A stretch of 64,000 nucleotides of DNA from Mastigamoeba balamuthi (Eukaryota > Evosea > Mastigamoebida > Mastigamoebidae). Made by a program: the position numbers and the translations under genes. A model generated the notes under the pieces. That model was given only the letters and a program-made list of their open reading frames with translations, was not told where the DNA came from and searched no databases. Below are positions 31,250 through 41,429 of this stretch, in pieces. The DNA lies in contig CACRSC010000024.1 of the NCBI GenBank assembly GCA_902651635.1, positions 65,181 through 129,180 of the forward strand. Reading direction: 5' to 3'. How positions within the stretch are numbered: position 1 is the stretch's first letter; each line of letters opens with the position of its first letter.

Positions 31250-32444
31250 ATGAACGCCAAGATCGTGGTCTTCCTGGCCGCGGCCGCAGCAGTGGCCAGC
31301 GGTGCCCGCGTGTACACCAACCCCAACGCGGGCTCGGACAACGTCATCCCCGTTTCCAACGGCTTCGCCACTGTCAGTCCCCTCTCTCGGTCTCCCACTT
31401 CAGCCTGTTCTCTTATGCTCTCTCTCTCTCTCTCGCACTCTCTCAATGACTCTCGCACTCTCTCGCACTCTCTCGCACTCTCTCGCACTCTCGCACTCTC
31501 TCATCCACTCTGGCACTCTCTCGCACTCTCCCGTACTCGCACTCCCTCGCGCTCTCTCGCACTCGCGGCCTCCCTTGCGGTGTCCCCTCGGCGCCTTGGG
31601 CTCCCCCGCCCCGGCTGGTGCCGCCGAACCGTGTCTCACCCTGGTCGCCGTGGCGTGTGCGCGCCCTGCGCAGCTGACGACGACGGTCGAGGGGGCGGCG
31701 GACACGAGCAGGGTGCAGTGCTTCGCGTGGTACGGCAACCTCGCCGCCACCGACGACGGCCACGTCATCTCGGACGCCTGGGACCCCGTCCTCTCCATGG
31801 CCCAGATCCCCGTCGGCAGGGGCAACACGTTCTCGGCCCAGATCCCCCTGACCGTCGGCCACGTCCTCCGGGCCACGTCCTACTGCCTTGTCGACGGCCA
31901 GCGCCTCTGGGCCGCAGGCAACGCCAACTTCCGCATCTCCCGCGAGCAGCAGCACCCCGCTGGCTCCCTCTCCATCCGCAAGGACCTCTCCACCCCCGCC
32001 GGCCACTACTCGGTCCCCACCTCCTCCAATGTCTTTGCCTTCAACCTCGGCGTGAGCCTCCCTCCCCTCCCTCCCTCCCTCCCAGGCTCTCCACCACCAC
32101 CACCGCCTCCTCCTCCCGTCTGTGCGACGCCATCGCGATCGCTCACTCGCCACGCACGCACTCGCGCACGCCCTCCTCCCGCGCAGTCGCAGTTCCAGTC
32201 GTCCAGCCCCGCCGCCAGCTCGAGCTGCGTCGCCCGCTTCGGCTACCCCGCCCGCTTCGGCGCCCCGTGGCCCACCGTCAACGAGACCCTCCTCTACCGC
32301 AACAACCCCGCCGCCGCCGCCGACATGTGGAACGCCTATGTCCCCCTGCCCGCTGCCGGCGGCCTCCTCGAGGTCACCGCCCGCTGCGTCTACAACGGCA
32401 TCGAGTCGTGGCTCGGCGCCAACTACCAGGTCCAGGCCTACTAA
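31250..32444 (+). CDS. Secreted protein, right-arm copy
   Basis: Exons 31250-31372, 31674-32051 and 32187-32444 have the same lengths as the left copy and encode 252 residues with the same signal peptide and cysteine pattern. Donors are ACT|GTCAGT and GGC|GTGAGC; acceptors are CTGCGCAG and CCGCGCAG. Intron 1 carries a long TCTCGCACTC microsatellite (about 31410-31560) of different length from that in the left arm. Exon conservation against intron drift suggests both copies are functional, or recent duplication with gene conversion. Confidence 0.75.
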
Positions 32445-32729
32445 GCTCGCTCCCCCTCCCCTCCCCCTCCCCTCCGAGGCTATCCAGCTCCCCCCCCAAG
32501 CAAGCTGCGCTGCTCCCTCTTCCTCCACAGGTCCCCTACACGCCCGGAGTGGCATACAATATAGCAGCATTCCTGTCAATTGATCGTGTGCCCTCATTAT
32601 TTGACGTGGCTTCTGAGCGTCTTTGGTGACCTTTTCCAAGCTGTGTGTGCCAGGGACAGCGACAAGGCCACTAGTTGATTGATCTCCCTTACATCCTCAC
32701 AACGCCTTCCCGAGCTGGGCCTCGGGGGT

Positions 32730-33412
32730 GGCGAGATTATGGTGGAACTGGACCACAATCGCGTGCGAGATGTGTTTTGCAATCGTCCAGGCGTTGGTGA
32801 TGTTGCGATTACATTACATAGCCACACATACAGAAAATGCCATCCAGCCTCGTAGACCAGTGGGCTGTGACAGACAGCCGGGTCGGGTGTCCTCCCTCTG
32901 GGCTTCAGTACATACAGGCACCTGACACCAAGTACATGAATTAGGAGTACCACAAGCAAAGTGTCGCTGCATGTGATCTCGAAGAACGATGACCTTAGCA
33001 CACGAAGCCGCAAGTGCACCGCCAAGCGTTCATTTTTCAGTGTGTTGATTGCGTCCTGATTTTGTAAGGATAATCAAACAGCGGCCTGCAACCGGGATAC
33101 GCAATCACTTTTGAAGGATCGGCGGAACATTTTTTGTGGCTACCCTTTCCTTCACACACATTCCGGCAGGGTTTGGGCTGGAAGTAATTGGTTGCCTACG
33201 ATTTTGTTCAATGCCATAAACGCAAACTCGATCGAGTGGCCAATGGTTGAAATCGCACAAAGGAAATCCAGCCTGCATTATTCCGATGTTGTGGTGGTTG
33301 CCTGCGAACTCGGTAGGCACGAACACCGATGCCTTTCATAGATGCAACTAGAGGGAAGGCGGGTAATTGTATCCTCAGGCAAGGTGGTGTACTCCTTTGT
33401 TGATGGCCCTGA
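32730..33412. other. Unique insert before the truncated F-box copy
   Basis: No gene, repeat or site recognised. Its right edge is where homology to F-box copy 1 begins. Confidence 0.4.
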
Positions 33413-34938
33413 AACTCACTCGCCCCTCTGCAGCCCCGCTGGTCGCCGCCCTCGATGGCCCGCTGCCCGACCTGCGCCTGGCGCTGGCTGGCAGAGCTGG
33501 CAGCGACGACGGCGACGCCGCAGCCGACGTGGCCCGCGCGCACGCGCCGACTCTGCGGACTCTGCACGTCGCGACGCTGCCGCTGACCTCGTTCGGCCCC
33601 GGTATCTGGGCCGCCACTCTCGTCGTGGACTGCTTCCCCGCCGAGCGCATGGCGAGTGGGCTGGCCGAGGGCTACGCTCGCATGGCCCCGGACAGCGGAC
33701 AGCAGAGCTCCGCTGCGGAGCCTCGTCTTGGGGCCCTCTCGCTCGAGTCCGTTCGCCTCGTCCTCGACAGCGCGCCGGGCCGCGTGCTGCCAGAGCTCAC
33801 AGAGCTCGTCGGTCTGCTGAGGGGCATGTACGCAACCGTGGAGGTCGCTCGACGACGTGCCCAGCGTGCGGGAGTTCAGTCGCAGGTGCCCTGCGCTCCG
33901 CACAGTGCAGAGCAGCGACGACGGCCCCGTCGATTGCGACGTGTCGGTCACCCACCTGCCGCTGGCAAGCATCGCACTCGCCCACAGGGCCGGCGAGGTC
34001 CTCGGCAGGTTCCCGGGCCCTTTCAGGACTGTCACGCTCGTCGACATCTCGCCGGACCTCTTCGACGCTCTGCCGTCGCAGTTCCCGTGCCTGAAAGCTC
34101 TGCGTGTGGTGGATCACGTGGTGATCAGACGCCCAGAGCGCGCCCTCGAGCTGGCCAGGGCTGTCAGACGCATGGCAAGCCTGCGCGATCTGCGGTGGAC
34201 TAACCCGACCGAGTGTGTTCTGCAGGAGCTCGCGGGGTTCCGCGGTCTTCGCGAGGCAGTGGTCTTCCTGCCCGAGGGCTCCAACGCGTGGATGGCCCGT
34301 GTCCCGGGGCTGCTGGGCGGTGTGGAGGCGCTCGAGGTCGTTGCCCGCAGGCGGGGTGGCTGGTTGGAGGACGACTTGCCTCGCGGTACGCGCCTAGTCG
34401 TGTCGCAAGCCTGCGGCGGCTCAGGGTCGTCTGCCTGGACCCCACGCTCCGCCTGCCCAACGTCTGTCGGCTGGTGGCCGACCTGCTGTCCTCCCGCTGG
34501 CATCTCGAGACCCTGGTGCTGCTGTGCGCGACGCACAACAAGTCCGTGCGGGCGCTGGCGAACGTCTACGACAGTGCTGGCGCCTCGCTGTGTTCTGGGG
34601 CGTGCCGCGTGTCGCTGGAGCTGCTCCCTGGCGGGCACATCACTCCAGAGGCGATGCCGCAGTGCAGGGGCCTTCTGCGAAGCTTGTCGGAGATCAAGGG
34701 GACCTGCAGCACTCTGCAGGTGGTGGCGCCCCTGTGCTCCCAGCAGCTCAAGGAGGTGTGGATCCTCGACGACGACGAGACTGGTCGCTCGGATAGTGCT
34801 GCTGAGGTGGCAGATGTTGTTCGTCGGCTTCCGAGGAGCTTCACGGTTGTCCACGCGTCCAACGCAACTCAGGGGTGCAGACTGCGTTACGGGGGGCTGA
34901 TATCTGGTGTTACCGTTTGCTGGGAGATGCCCGTCTGA
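33413..34938 (+). pseudogene. F-box/LRR-like gene, copy 2, lacking the F-box
   Basis: Direct-orientation paralogue of 26128-27987. Homology begins inside the leucine-rich part, so the F-box is missing. Readable blocks: TLRTLHVATLPLTSFGPGIW, LGALSLESVRLVLDSAPG, GPFRTVTLVDISPDLF, LRRLRVVCLDPTLRLPN, and a C-terminus identical in most residues to copy 1 (QQLKEVWILDDDETGRSDSA). The frame shifts about twice (near 33830 and 34415). Truncation plus shifts make it a pseudogene, although it preserves some of the reading frame that copy 1 has lost. Confidence 0.65.
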
Positions 34939-35083
34939 AGAATGAAGGCTGCGTTTTTCAGAAAGAACATAACAAAGTCAATGTTTGTTTCTGCCTTCCA
35001 ATGACCAGAGTGTGGATGTGCGGTGGCAACGTGCCAGCCACGGCTGTTTCCTCCATCGTGGCTGCCTTTACTCGGGCTAGTAG

Positions 35084-37292
35084 TCAAAGGACTCGGCCGG
35101 GTTGCAGGAGGCCTCTGGATCTGCTGCTGCCTGATCCTTTGCCACAGACGCCACGATTGCCGATGTAAGCCACACCGGCCCTGCCTCCGGCATCGCTGGC
35201 GATCCGCGCGCTGGAGGTATAGCAGGTATGCCGCTGAACTCGGGGGAGGACGCTGCCAGCGCGTGCCTGTGCTGCTGTTGCTGCCCCTCGGAGCTGCAGA
35301 GCACTGCAGCCCTGGGGCTCTGCCCCGGCGAGTCCCGCGGCGTCGACGTGCACGAAGACGATGCCGACGTCCGCGACGTCAGTGGGCGCGGCGACAGGCT
35401 GCCCTGGTCCCCCCATGCCATTTGCTGCGCTCGGGAGCCCTGAGACGCGTGCGGACATCGACGGGCGACTGCGCACCAGTCTCGGAGAGATGGAGCACTG
35501 CGGGCGGGCGCTCAGGAACGACGACACGCTGCCCGCGAGCTCGCGCCCAGTGCGCGGGGTGCAGCCCTCGAACGACGACTCGGAGGCGAGCGGGCACTCG
35601 TCGGTGGCGATCCACCTATGGGCCACGCACTGCGCAGAGGTGTAGCGGGCCGCGGGGTCCACGACGATGAGCTTGGAGACGAGGTCCTTGGCGTCCTCGC
35701 CGACCTCGTCCCAGCACCTGCCGCACAGCGAGTACACGCCCCTGCAGATGCGCTGCACGAGGGCCGCCTGGTCGGCCGCGGCGAAGGGCACGTCGCCGCT
35801 GAGCAGCGTGTAGAGCACGACGCCGAGGCTCCAGCAGTCGCACTGCAGCGTGTAGGGCCTGCACTCGAGCACCTCTGGAGCCACGTAGCTGGGCGACCCG
35901 CACAGGGTCTTCAGGTCTGCGGGTGGAGAGAAACAGTATTGTAGGTGAATCAATTGATTATGATGATCAAATAGCCCACCGTGGGCTTCTGTCTCGACAG
36001 AGACGCCGAAGTCTGCGAGCTTGATGCGGGGCTCCTCTCCCTTGGTCACCAGAATGTTCTCCGGCTGCGCGAGCCCACAGGGGAGGGCGTCAGAAGACAA
36101 GGGAGGATGGGTGGGCTCCGCGTGAGCACGGGCCTTGAGGTCGCGGTGGGCGACGCCGCGCGAGTGCAAGTAGTTGACAGCCTGGGCGATCTGCCGGAAC
36201 ACGTACTGCGCGTCCTGCTCGCACAAGCGCCCGCGCTGCGACAGCTCCTCGAACAGCTCCCCTCCGCTCGCACTGCGCACGCACACGTACACGAGGGGTC
36301 ACCTCTTGGATTAAGTGCGCCTGTGGGATTCTCACTGCTCCATGACCAGCGAGATGGCCGCCCTGCTGTGGAACACGTCGTAGAGCTCCACGATGTTGGG
36401 GTGCCGCAGCTTCTTCCTGCGGACGGGGGCCACGCAGTCAGTACAAGGGAAGGGGACGAGGCTCGCGTGGTGGCGGCGTGCATGATCCTGGCCTCACGCT
36501 CGAGGGCGCGCAGGTCCGCTGGGCCGATTGCCTTCTTGTCGATGACCTTTGCGGCTGCCACTCTGCCGCTGCAGCGGTCCGTCGCCAGGAACACAGTGCT
36601 CTGCGCCCCGTGGCCCAGCTTCTCCCCGAGCTCGTACTTATCTTCCAGACGGGCCGCCTACTCGCAAAGCGTGGTCCCCGCTGTGAGAGCCGCAGCGGTA
36701 GAGGCGTGTGGGGCACGCCACTCACGGGGTAGAAGCGAATGACGAGGTGGAGCTCTCCCTTGCCCTTCTTCTTGTCGAGCTTGAACCACTTGTCGTAGCC
36801 CAGCAGCGAGTCAGCCGCTGCCAGAGGTCCCCGCCCGCCGTCAACAGCGCTGCCGAGAGAGGGGGTTGCATACCGGTCAGCGCCAGCGCGTACTCCCCCT
36901 ACACTGGTGCGTCAGATGATGTGGAAGCAAAAAAAAAGGATGAACTTACGAGCACTTCCTCGCCAGGGGTTTTGTCGCTGCGGGCCTGCGGCTTGGGCTG
37001 CAGCGGTGTCTGCACGAGCTGCACGCGCAGGCGGCTCTTACTGTCCCTCTCGCTGCGCTGGGGTGTCAGCGCCACGGTGTCAATTGGAATCCGCAGAGTG
37101 GGCGTGCCGTATGAAGTCGAGTGTCTCGCAGGGCCACGCGGGCGCGTCGGGGCGAACAGCGCGCGTCTCCAGCGCAGCATCGCTGTCCAGCTGCACTCGC
37201 ACCAGCAGCGTCACTGCTCCTCGGCCAGACGTTCTGATGTTCCTGCCCTCGCGCACTGCCCGGCTGTGACTCAGTCCCGCAGCCATTCGCAT
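35084..37292 (-). CDS. C2-domain CAMK-type Ser/Thr protein kinase
   Basis: N-terminal C2-like domain from a Met near 37286: GRGAVTLLVRVQLDSD, PAWPCETLDF, SRLRVQLVQTP, then LLGYDKWFKLDKKKGKGELH and LVIRFYP, the usual end of a C2 domain, which binds lipid or Ca2+. One junction inside it (near 37090) is not resolved. The kinase domain follows: glycine loop GEKLGHGAQSTVF, catalytic Lys in AAAKVID, helix C Glu in LEREARIM, KKLRHPNIVELYDVF, HRDLK-PENIL, DFG in KLADFGVS, LCGSPSYVAPEVL, and DCWSLGVVLYTLLSGDVPFA. All key residues are present, so it should be active. The HRDLK/PEN codons are split by a GC-AG intron (36065-36133). The C-terminal tail is Ser/Pro-rich and ends at 35084. The CAMK assignment rests on the SPSYVAPE loop and the C2 fusion. 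Confidence 0.8.
36065..36133 (-). other. GC-AG intron in the kinase gene
   Basis: The exon ends ...CTCAAG (HRDLK) and the intron starts GCCCGT; the acceptor is GCGCAG before CCG-GAG-AAC (PEN). No GT donor keeps the invariant HRDLKPEN motif in frame. Confidence 0.75.
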
Positions 37293-37449
37293 TTCGGCCC
37301 ACAACTTTCGTCCGTATTTCTCGAAGCCCGGCATCAAAAGACGGTATTCTGCGGAACGCCTGGAACGGAAACGGGTGTTCCGAATGCAGGGGTGTGGATG
37401 CTTCCGCACTACCGCAGCTCCTTGCACATCGCAAAAGTCCCCCCGACAG

Positions 37450-38748
37450 TTTTTCAGGGCGAAATGTTCGCAACAGAAGAATGACCCCCCGCTCGTGCGC
37501 AGCCGCCCGCTCGACAGCAGACGCTACGCTCCCCCACCCACGTGCGTACCAGTGACTGAGACGACCTCCTCTGTCCACGTCGCTGTCTGCAGCTTCTTTT
37601 GCTCCTCTCCTGTGCCCGGAACACCCACGCCAGCGTGGCTCCCCGCTGTGGGCGGAATTGGCTGCTCGCCCACGCGAGCCCCTTCGCGGGGCGGCGGCTC
37701 CGAGCCCGAGCGCTGCAGCGTCTGCAGCTCGCGGCACTGGCCAGCAGGGCTGCCAGCGCCACCGGAGCCGCCAGCGCAGCAGCAGCGTGTGCTGGTCGGG
37801 GGCGTGTGCGGGGGGCTGAAGACGGCGAGCCCTCCGCGGCTCACCACCAGCGCTGCCGGCCCGTCGCTCGCGGACCGCTGCCTGCCGCAGGGGCAGTCAC
37901 CGGCAGCTGCGGGGGCCTGCAGCGGCACGGCGGCGAGGGGGACGCGGGGCCGCGAGGGGGCGGAGGAGGGCAGCCTGAGGCTGGGGATGAGGGGCGTGCG
38001 CTGCGCCGTTGTCGTCGTTGCTGCACGCGTGCTGGGCGACGCTCCTGCGCGGGGGTGGCCTTGCGGGGTGATCACGGGGCGTGCGTGCGAGCGAGCGTGA
38101 GCCTTCGGGGCGATGCCGAGTTGGGGATGGGCGCGGTGTGTTCTGCAGGCAGTGCGGAGTGGACTGGAAGGCCGCAAGGACCTTTGTGTATCTTGTGCAT
38201 TGTGCTGTTCCATTTCCGTCGCCCTGCCCTGCAATCATCCCGGCTGCCTGGGGGCACATGCGTCGGGGACACGCCCCCTGTGTCCGCCCCCGAGCGTCGC
38301 TGTCTGCTGGAGAGCTGCCGCTGTTGCTCTGCCGCTCTGCCACTGCGGCCCCGTGGTCGTCGGCTGTCTGCGACCACCGTGCAGGTGAGACACCTCTCTA
38401 GTGTTGCGACTGGCGGCTGCGCGTTCCGCCTCACACTGCCTCCCGCCCGCCGTATCGTTCCCCGATACGTTGTCCGATTCGCATTTCAGGGGATTGCGAT
38501 TATTTCTCGGTCGCGGAGCAAAAAAAGGTATGGCCACTGGCCTTCAGTCGTCTCCCTGTCCCACCGAACGTGATGGGAGCCACGTGAGGGTGCTTGCCAC
38601 CAGAAATCCGAGATTCAGATATCTCCGCCTGTTTGATGCGAAGATATCTGTATCTAGGTGTCTTCGTATCTCGGCCAGGATTTGTTTTTTCGCACGTTGC
38701 CCACACCCTCTGGCGCTCAGGCCGACGACGCGGCGGACCACACAGGCG
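37450..38748. other. No confident gene
   Basis: GC-rich stretch with long overlapping open frames on both strands, as expected from composition. A minus-strand frame of low-complexity Pro/Ser/Cys sequence could be extra 5' sequence of the kinase gene, but nothing conserved supports it. The promoter of the AP-3 sigma gene should lie near its right end. Confidence 0.35.
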
Positions 38749-39609
38749 ATGATCAAGGCCATACTCGTCATCAACAACCACGGCAAGTGCCGCCTGTCCA
38801 AGTTCTACTCGCACCTCGTGCGCCGCCGGGGCCCCCCACTCGCGCGCGCGCGCCGCTGCCTCCCCGGGGAGCAGAGAAGATTCTGCCGGAGATTCGAGTT
38901 TGCTGGATTTCCTGATTCGCCCCTGTCGCGTCGCAGGACGAGGACAAGCAGCAGAACGTCATCCGCGAGGTCTACAACCTCGTGTCCAAGCGCACCGAGC
39001 GCGCCTGCAACTTCCTCGAGGCCGGCGAGAACTTCTGGGGCCGCGACTCGAAGATTGTCTACAGGCACGCCGGCCAGGGCCGATATTTCCCGATTCGAGA
39101 ATCTCCTCTGAGCGCTGACGTGGCGCAGGCATTACGCGACGCTGTTCTTCATCTTCGTCGTCGACTCGAGCGAGAGCGAGCTGGGCATCCTGGACCTCAT
39201 CCAGGTCTTTGTCGAGACGCTGGACAAGTGCTTTGAGAACGTCTGCGAGCTCGACCTCATCTTCCACGTCGACAAGGTCCGCGCGCGCCGCGTCGCCACG
39301 CCCTCCCTCTTTATCGGAGATTTTTTGGCTGATCTGGATCCCGCATCCAAACAAATCTCCTGGCAGATCCACTTTATCGCGGACGAGATTGTGCAGGGAG
39401 GCCTTGTCCTCGAGACGCAGCTGCAGACGATCGTGGGCGCGATCGAGGACCAGCACAACATCGAGAAGAAGGAGAACCCCCTCAAGGTATGCGCCCATCC
39501 AGCTCCAGATCCCGACTTCCGGAATCTCGAGCCAGATATGCGTATCTTCTGTAATCGCTGGACTGACCTCTGCCCATGCCCCCTGCAGGCCCTGACCTCT
39601 CGTAGCTGA
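38749..39609 (+). CDS. AP3S: AP-3 complex sigma subunit, 5 exons
   Basis: Small subunit of the AP-3 clathrin-adaptor complex, which sorts cargo from endosomes or trans-Golgi to lysosome-related compartments. Exons 38749-38817, 38937-39064, 39129-39276, 39367-39486 and 39589-39609 sum to 486 nt (161 aa), the usual length for the family. The sequence follows AP-3 sigma closely: MIKAILVINNHGKCRLSKFY, NVIREVYNLVSKRTERACNF, LEAGENFWGRDSKIVYR, HYATLFFIFVVDSSESELGI, LDLIQVFVETLDKCFENVCE, LDLIFHVDK and GGLVLETQL. The Leu-Asp-Lys-Cys-Phe-Glu-Asn-Val-Cys-Glu stretch is typical of AP-3 rather than AP-1 or AP-2. Intron 2 begins with GC instead of GT. The short last exon ends TSRS-stop. Confidence 0.93.
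39065..39128 (+). other. GC-AG intron in the AP-3 sigma gene
   Basis: ...TACAG|GCACGCC...GGCGCAG|GCATTAC. The junction restores YR-HYATLFF, invariant in the family; no GT donor nearby does. Confidence 0.75.
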
Positions 39610-39761
39610 TGCCGCAGCGCGCTGTCCAAAGAGCCCACTAGGAACAACAGCGTAATAGGCCGGTTGTTGACACGTGTGTTGCGGCCTGCCTGTGCTGCGG
39701 GGGAGGGAGAGGCGGAGGAGGGGCTCAGCCACCCCGTGCGTGGGTGGGGCCCTGGAGACCC

Positions 39762-41425
39762 TCAGAGGGGGAAGAAGAAGTTGCGCAGGACGAGGCCCGC
39801 CTGGTCCCTGTCCCAGAGCTCGGGCCACTGCACCACAAACGCGTCTACGAGCCTGCGCAGCACCTTGCCCGAGAGCGACAGCGTGTTGACGCGCGCGATG
39901 CTCTCGACGTAGACCATCCTGGTCCTGCGGCGCGTGACGGCCCTGATGATCCACGCAGCCACCACGATCGGCACGCACGTCCCGGGCCCGTTGCACAGAA
40001 TCTGCGCCCCAATGGGTAAAAAAATCTCAGCGCCGGGAGAGAAAATCCTGTCCGGCCAAGTCAGTTGTATGACGTGGCACGCACCAGGTCGGGGGCGGTG
40101 GCCCACACGAGGGCGAGCGAGTAGAAGAAGGCCACGATCTGTGCGAGGGGGCCGAGCTGAGCTGAGACATGGGGTGGAGTTGGGCGGATGGGGCGGAGGC
40201 CTACGGTGGTCCAGATGCTGGAGAAGTACGACTGGCCGACCTCGCGGCTGCGGGGGACAGTCTTGGCGACAAAGTCCCTGCCCTCGAGGCCGCCCTTGGT
40301 GTCCTCGAGGTGGTGCAGCTTGTTGGTGCTCATGCGGTCCGTGGCGGCCAGCACGTACGTCCGGGGCTTGTAGACGCCGCAGTCGAGCGCCGCCACGCAC
40401 CGCGCCATCTCCGTCGTGTGGCCCCCGCTCCCCAGCACCACCATCGTCTTGACCGACGCCGGCCGAGTCCCTGGACGCGGAGACAGAGAGAGACAGGGAG
40501 AAAGAACAGAGTAGTAGGTATGGTGCAAAATCAATGATGATCAATGACGTTGATATCAATTGAGACAGAGAAAAACAGAGCAGGTAGCAAGTTTGGGGGG
40601 CAAAATTGATGATGATCAATGACGGTGATATCAATTGAGACGGGCGCACCCTTGTGGATGCCGAGCTTCCAGACGCAGTCGTCGAGGAAGAGGCTGAAGT
40701 TGTGCCCCGCGACGGCCGGCGGCGGCTGCGGCGCGCGCGACAGCGCCTCGGGCAGCTGCTCGGGGTCCATGACCAGCGCGGCCCTCTCGAGCTCCGCCGC
40801 CTTGCGCGCCAGCTCCAGCTGATGGTTGTCCATCAGGGCTGCGCTGGGCGAGCTCAGTCGCGGGTTCGATTCCCAGTCTCCGCAAAATATGAATTTGGTA
40901 TCCTCTCCCAAAAAAGGATATTTTGAAACAATGACGACACGTCAACGCAGGCGTTTCGCGGGGTGGAAGTGGAAACAAACAAGCGAGGGACGGCGGATCG
41001 AATCCCGGCGGAGGCGGCAATATTTGCGCGCGTGTCTATTCAGCGCACGCACCGCCGTTGACGACGACGACGAGGGGCTTGCGGAGGTCGGCGGCCTCGA
41101 GGACGCTGCCCGCTCCGGCGTGGCTGACGACGAGGGCGGCGCGCTCCATGTCCGCCCTGAGCGACGCCTTGAACGTGTAGTGCCGCACCCAGAACGCCCC
41201 CTGGGACGGCCCCTGCGGCCCCTGGGCAGCCCCCTGGGGCGCGGGGTCGGTGCCCTCGGTGGCGCGGGCCGAGCAGGGGACGTAGGCGCCGGCGCCGCGC
41301 TGGACGAGGACGCCGCTGTAGCCCGCGGCCGAGGCGGCGGCGGCGAAGCGCTCCGAGTCGGCCACGCGCACCAGCGCGTCGAAGTTGGTGGTCCCCACCG
41401 TCACGAAGATGTACCCCTGCGGCAT
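39762..41425 (-). CDS. ALG13-ALG14: Alg13-Alg14 fusion UDP-GlcNAc transferase, 5 exons
   Basis: Adds the second GlcNAc to the dolichol-linked oligosaccharide at the cytosolic ER face. Exons 41425-41053, 40838-40650, 40470-40205, 40156-40085 and 40001-39762 splice in frame to 379 aa. The first part is Alg13: MPQGYIFVTVGTTNFDALVR, GVLVQRGAG, ALVVSHAGAGSVLEA, LVVVVN-G, LMDNHQLELA. Exon 2 then runs through a Pro-rich linker into WKLGIHKG, and exon 3 continues as Alg14: SVKTMVVLGSGGHTTEMARC, YVLAATDRMS, VPRSREVGQSYFSSIWTT, with the C-terminal GPGTCVPIVVAAWIIRAV and VYVESIARVNTLSLSGKVL blocks. In yeast and animals these are separate subunits, with Alg14 supplying the membrane anchor and the half that matches the MurG N-terminus. 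Here the order is Alg13 first. No strong N-terminal Alg14-type helix is seen; the two hydrophobic stretches in the Alg14 part may attach it to the membrane. Confidence 0.9.
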
Positions 41426-41429
41426 CCAA

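Larger units (their letters stand above)
28383..32722. repeat. Large inverted duplication, arms of about 1.65 kb
   Basis: Left arm about 28383-30035, right arm about 31065-32722, in inverted orientation, with a unique spacer of about 1 kb. Outer ends: GGCCCAGCTCGGGAAG at 28383 and its complement ending near 32722. Inner ends: GTGTGTTTCC near 30030 and its complement near 31066. Each arm carries a complete copy of the same gene with equal exon lengths. The intron-1 microsatellites and intron 2 differ between arms more than the exons do. Confidence 0.85.

Noticed and set aside
31410-31560. TCTCGCACTC tract as a satellite or regulatory array
   Set aside because: It is a simple microsatellite inside intron 1 of the secreted-protein gene, with a counterpart in the other arm.
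37524-38573. Long overlapping frames on both strands between the kinase and AP-3 sigma genes
   Set aside because: Low-complexity sequence on both strands and no conserved block.
40829-40888. tRNA-like sequence on the plus strand inside Alg13-Alg14 intron 1 (GGGTTCGATTCCC then TCTCCGCA)
   Set aside because: A B-box-like loop is present, but the T-stem pairs over only about three bases and no 5' acceptor strand (GCGGAGA) is found upstream.
40985-41015. Second B-box-like stretch (GGATCGAATCCC) in the same intron
   Set aside because: No stem pairing and no A-box at the right distance.
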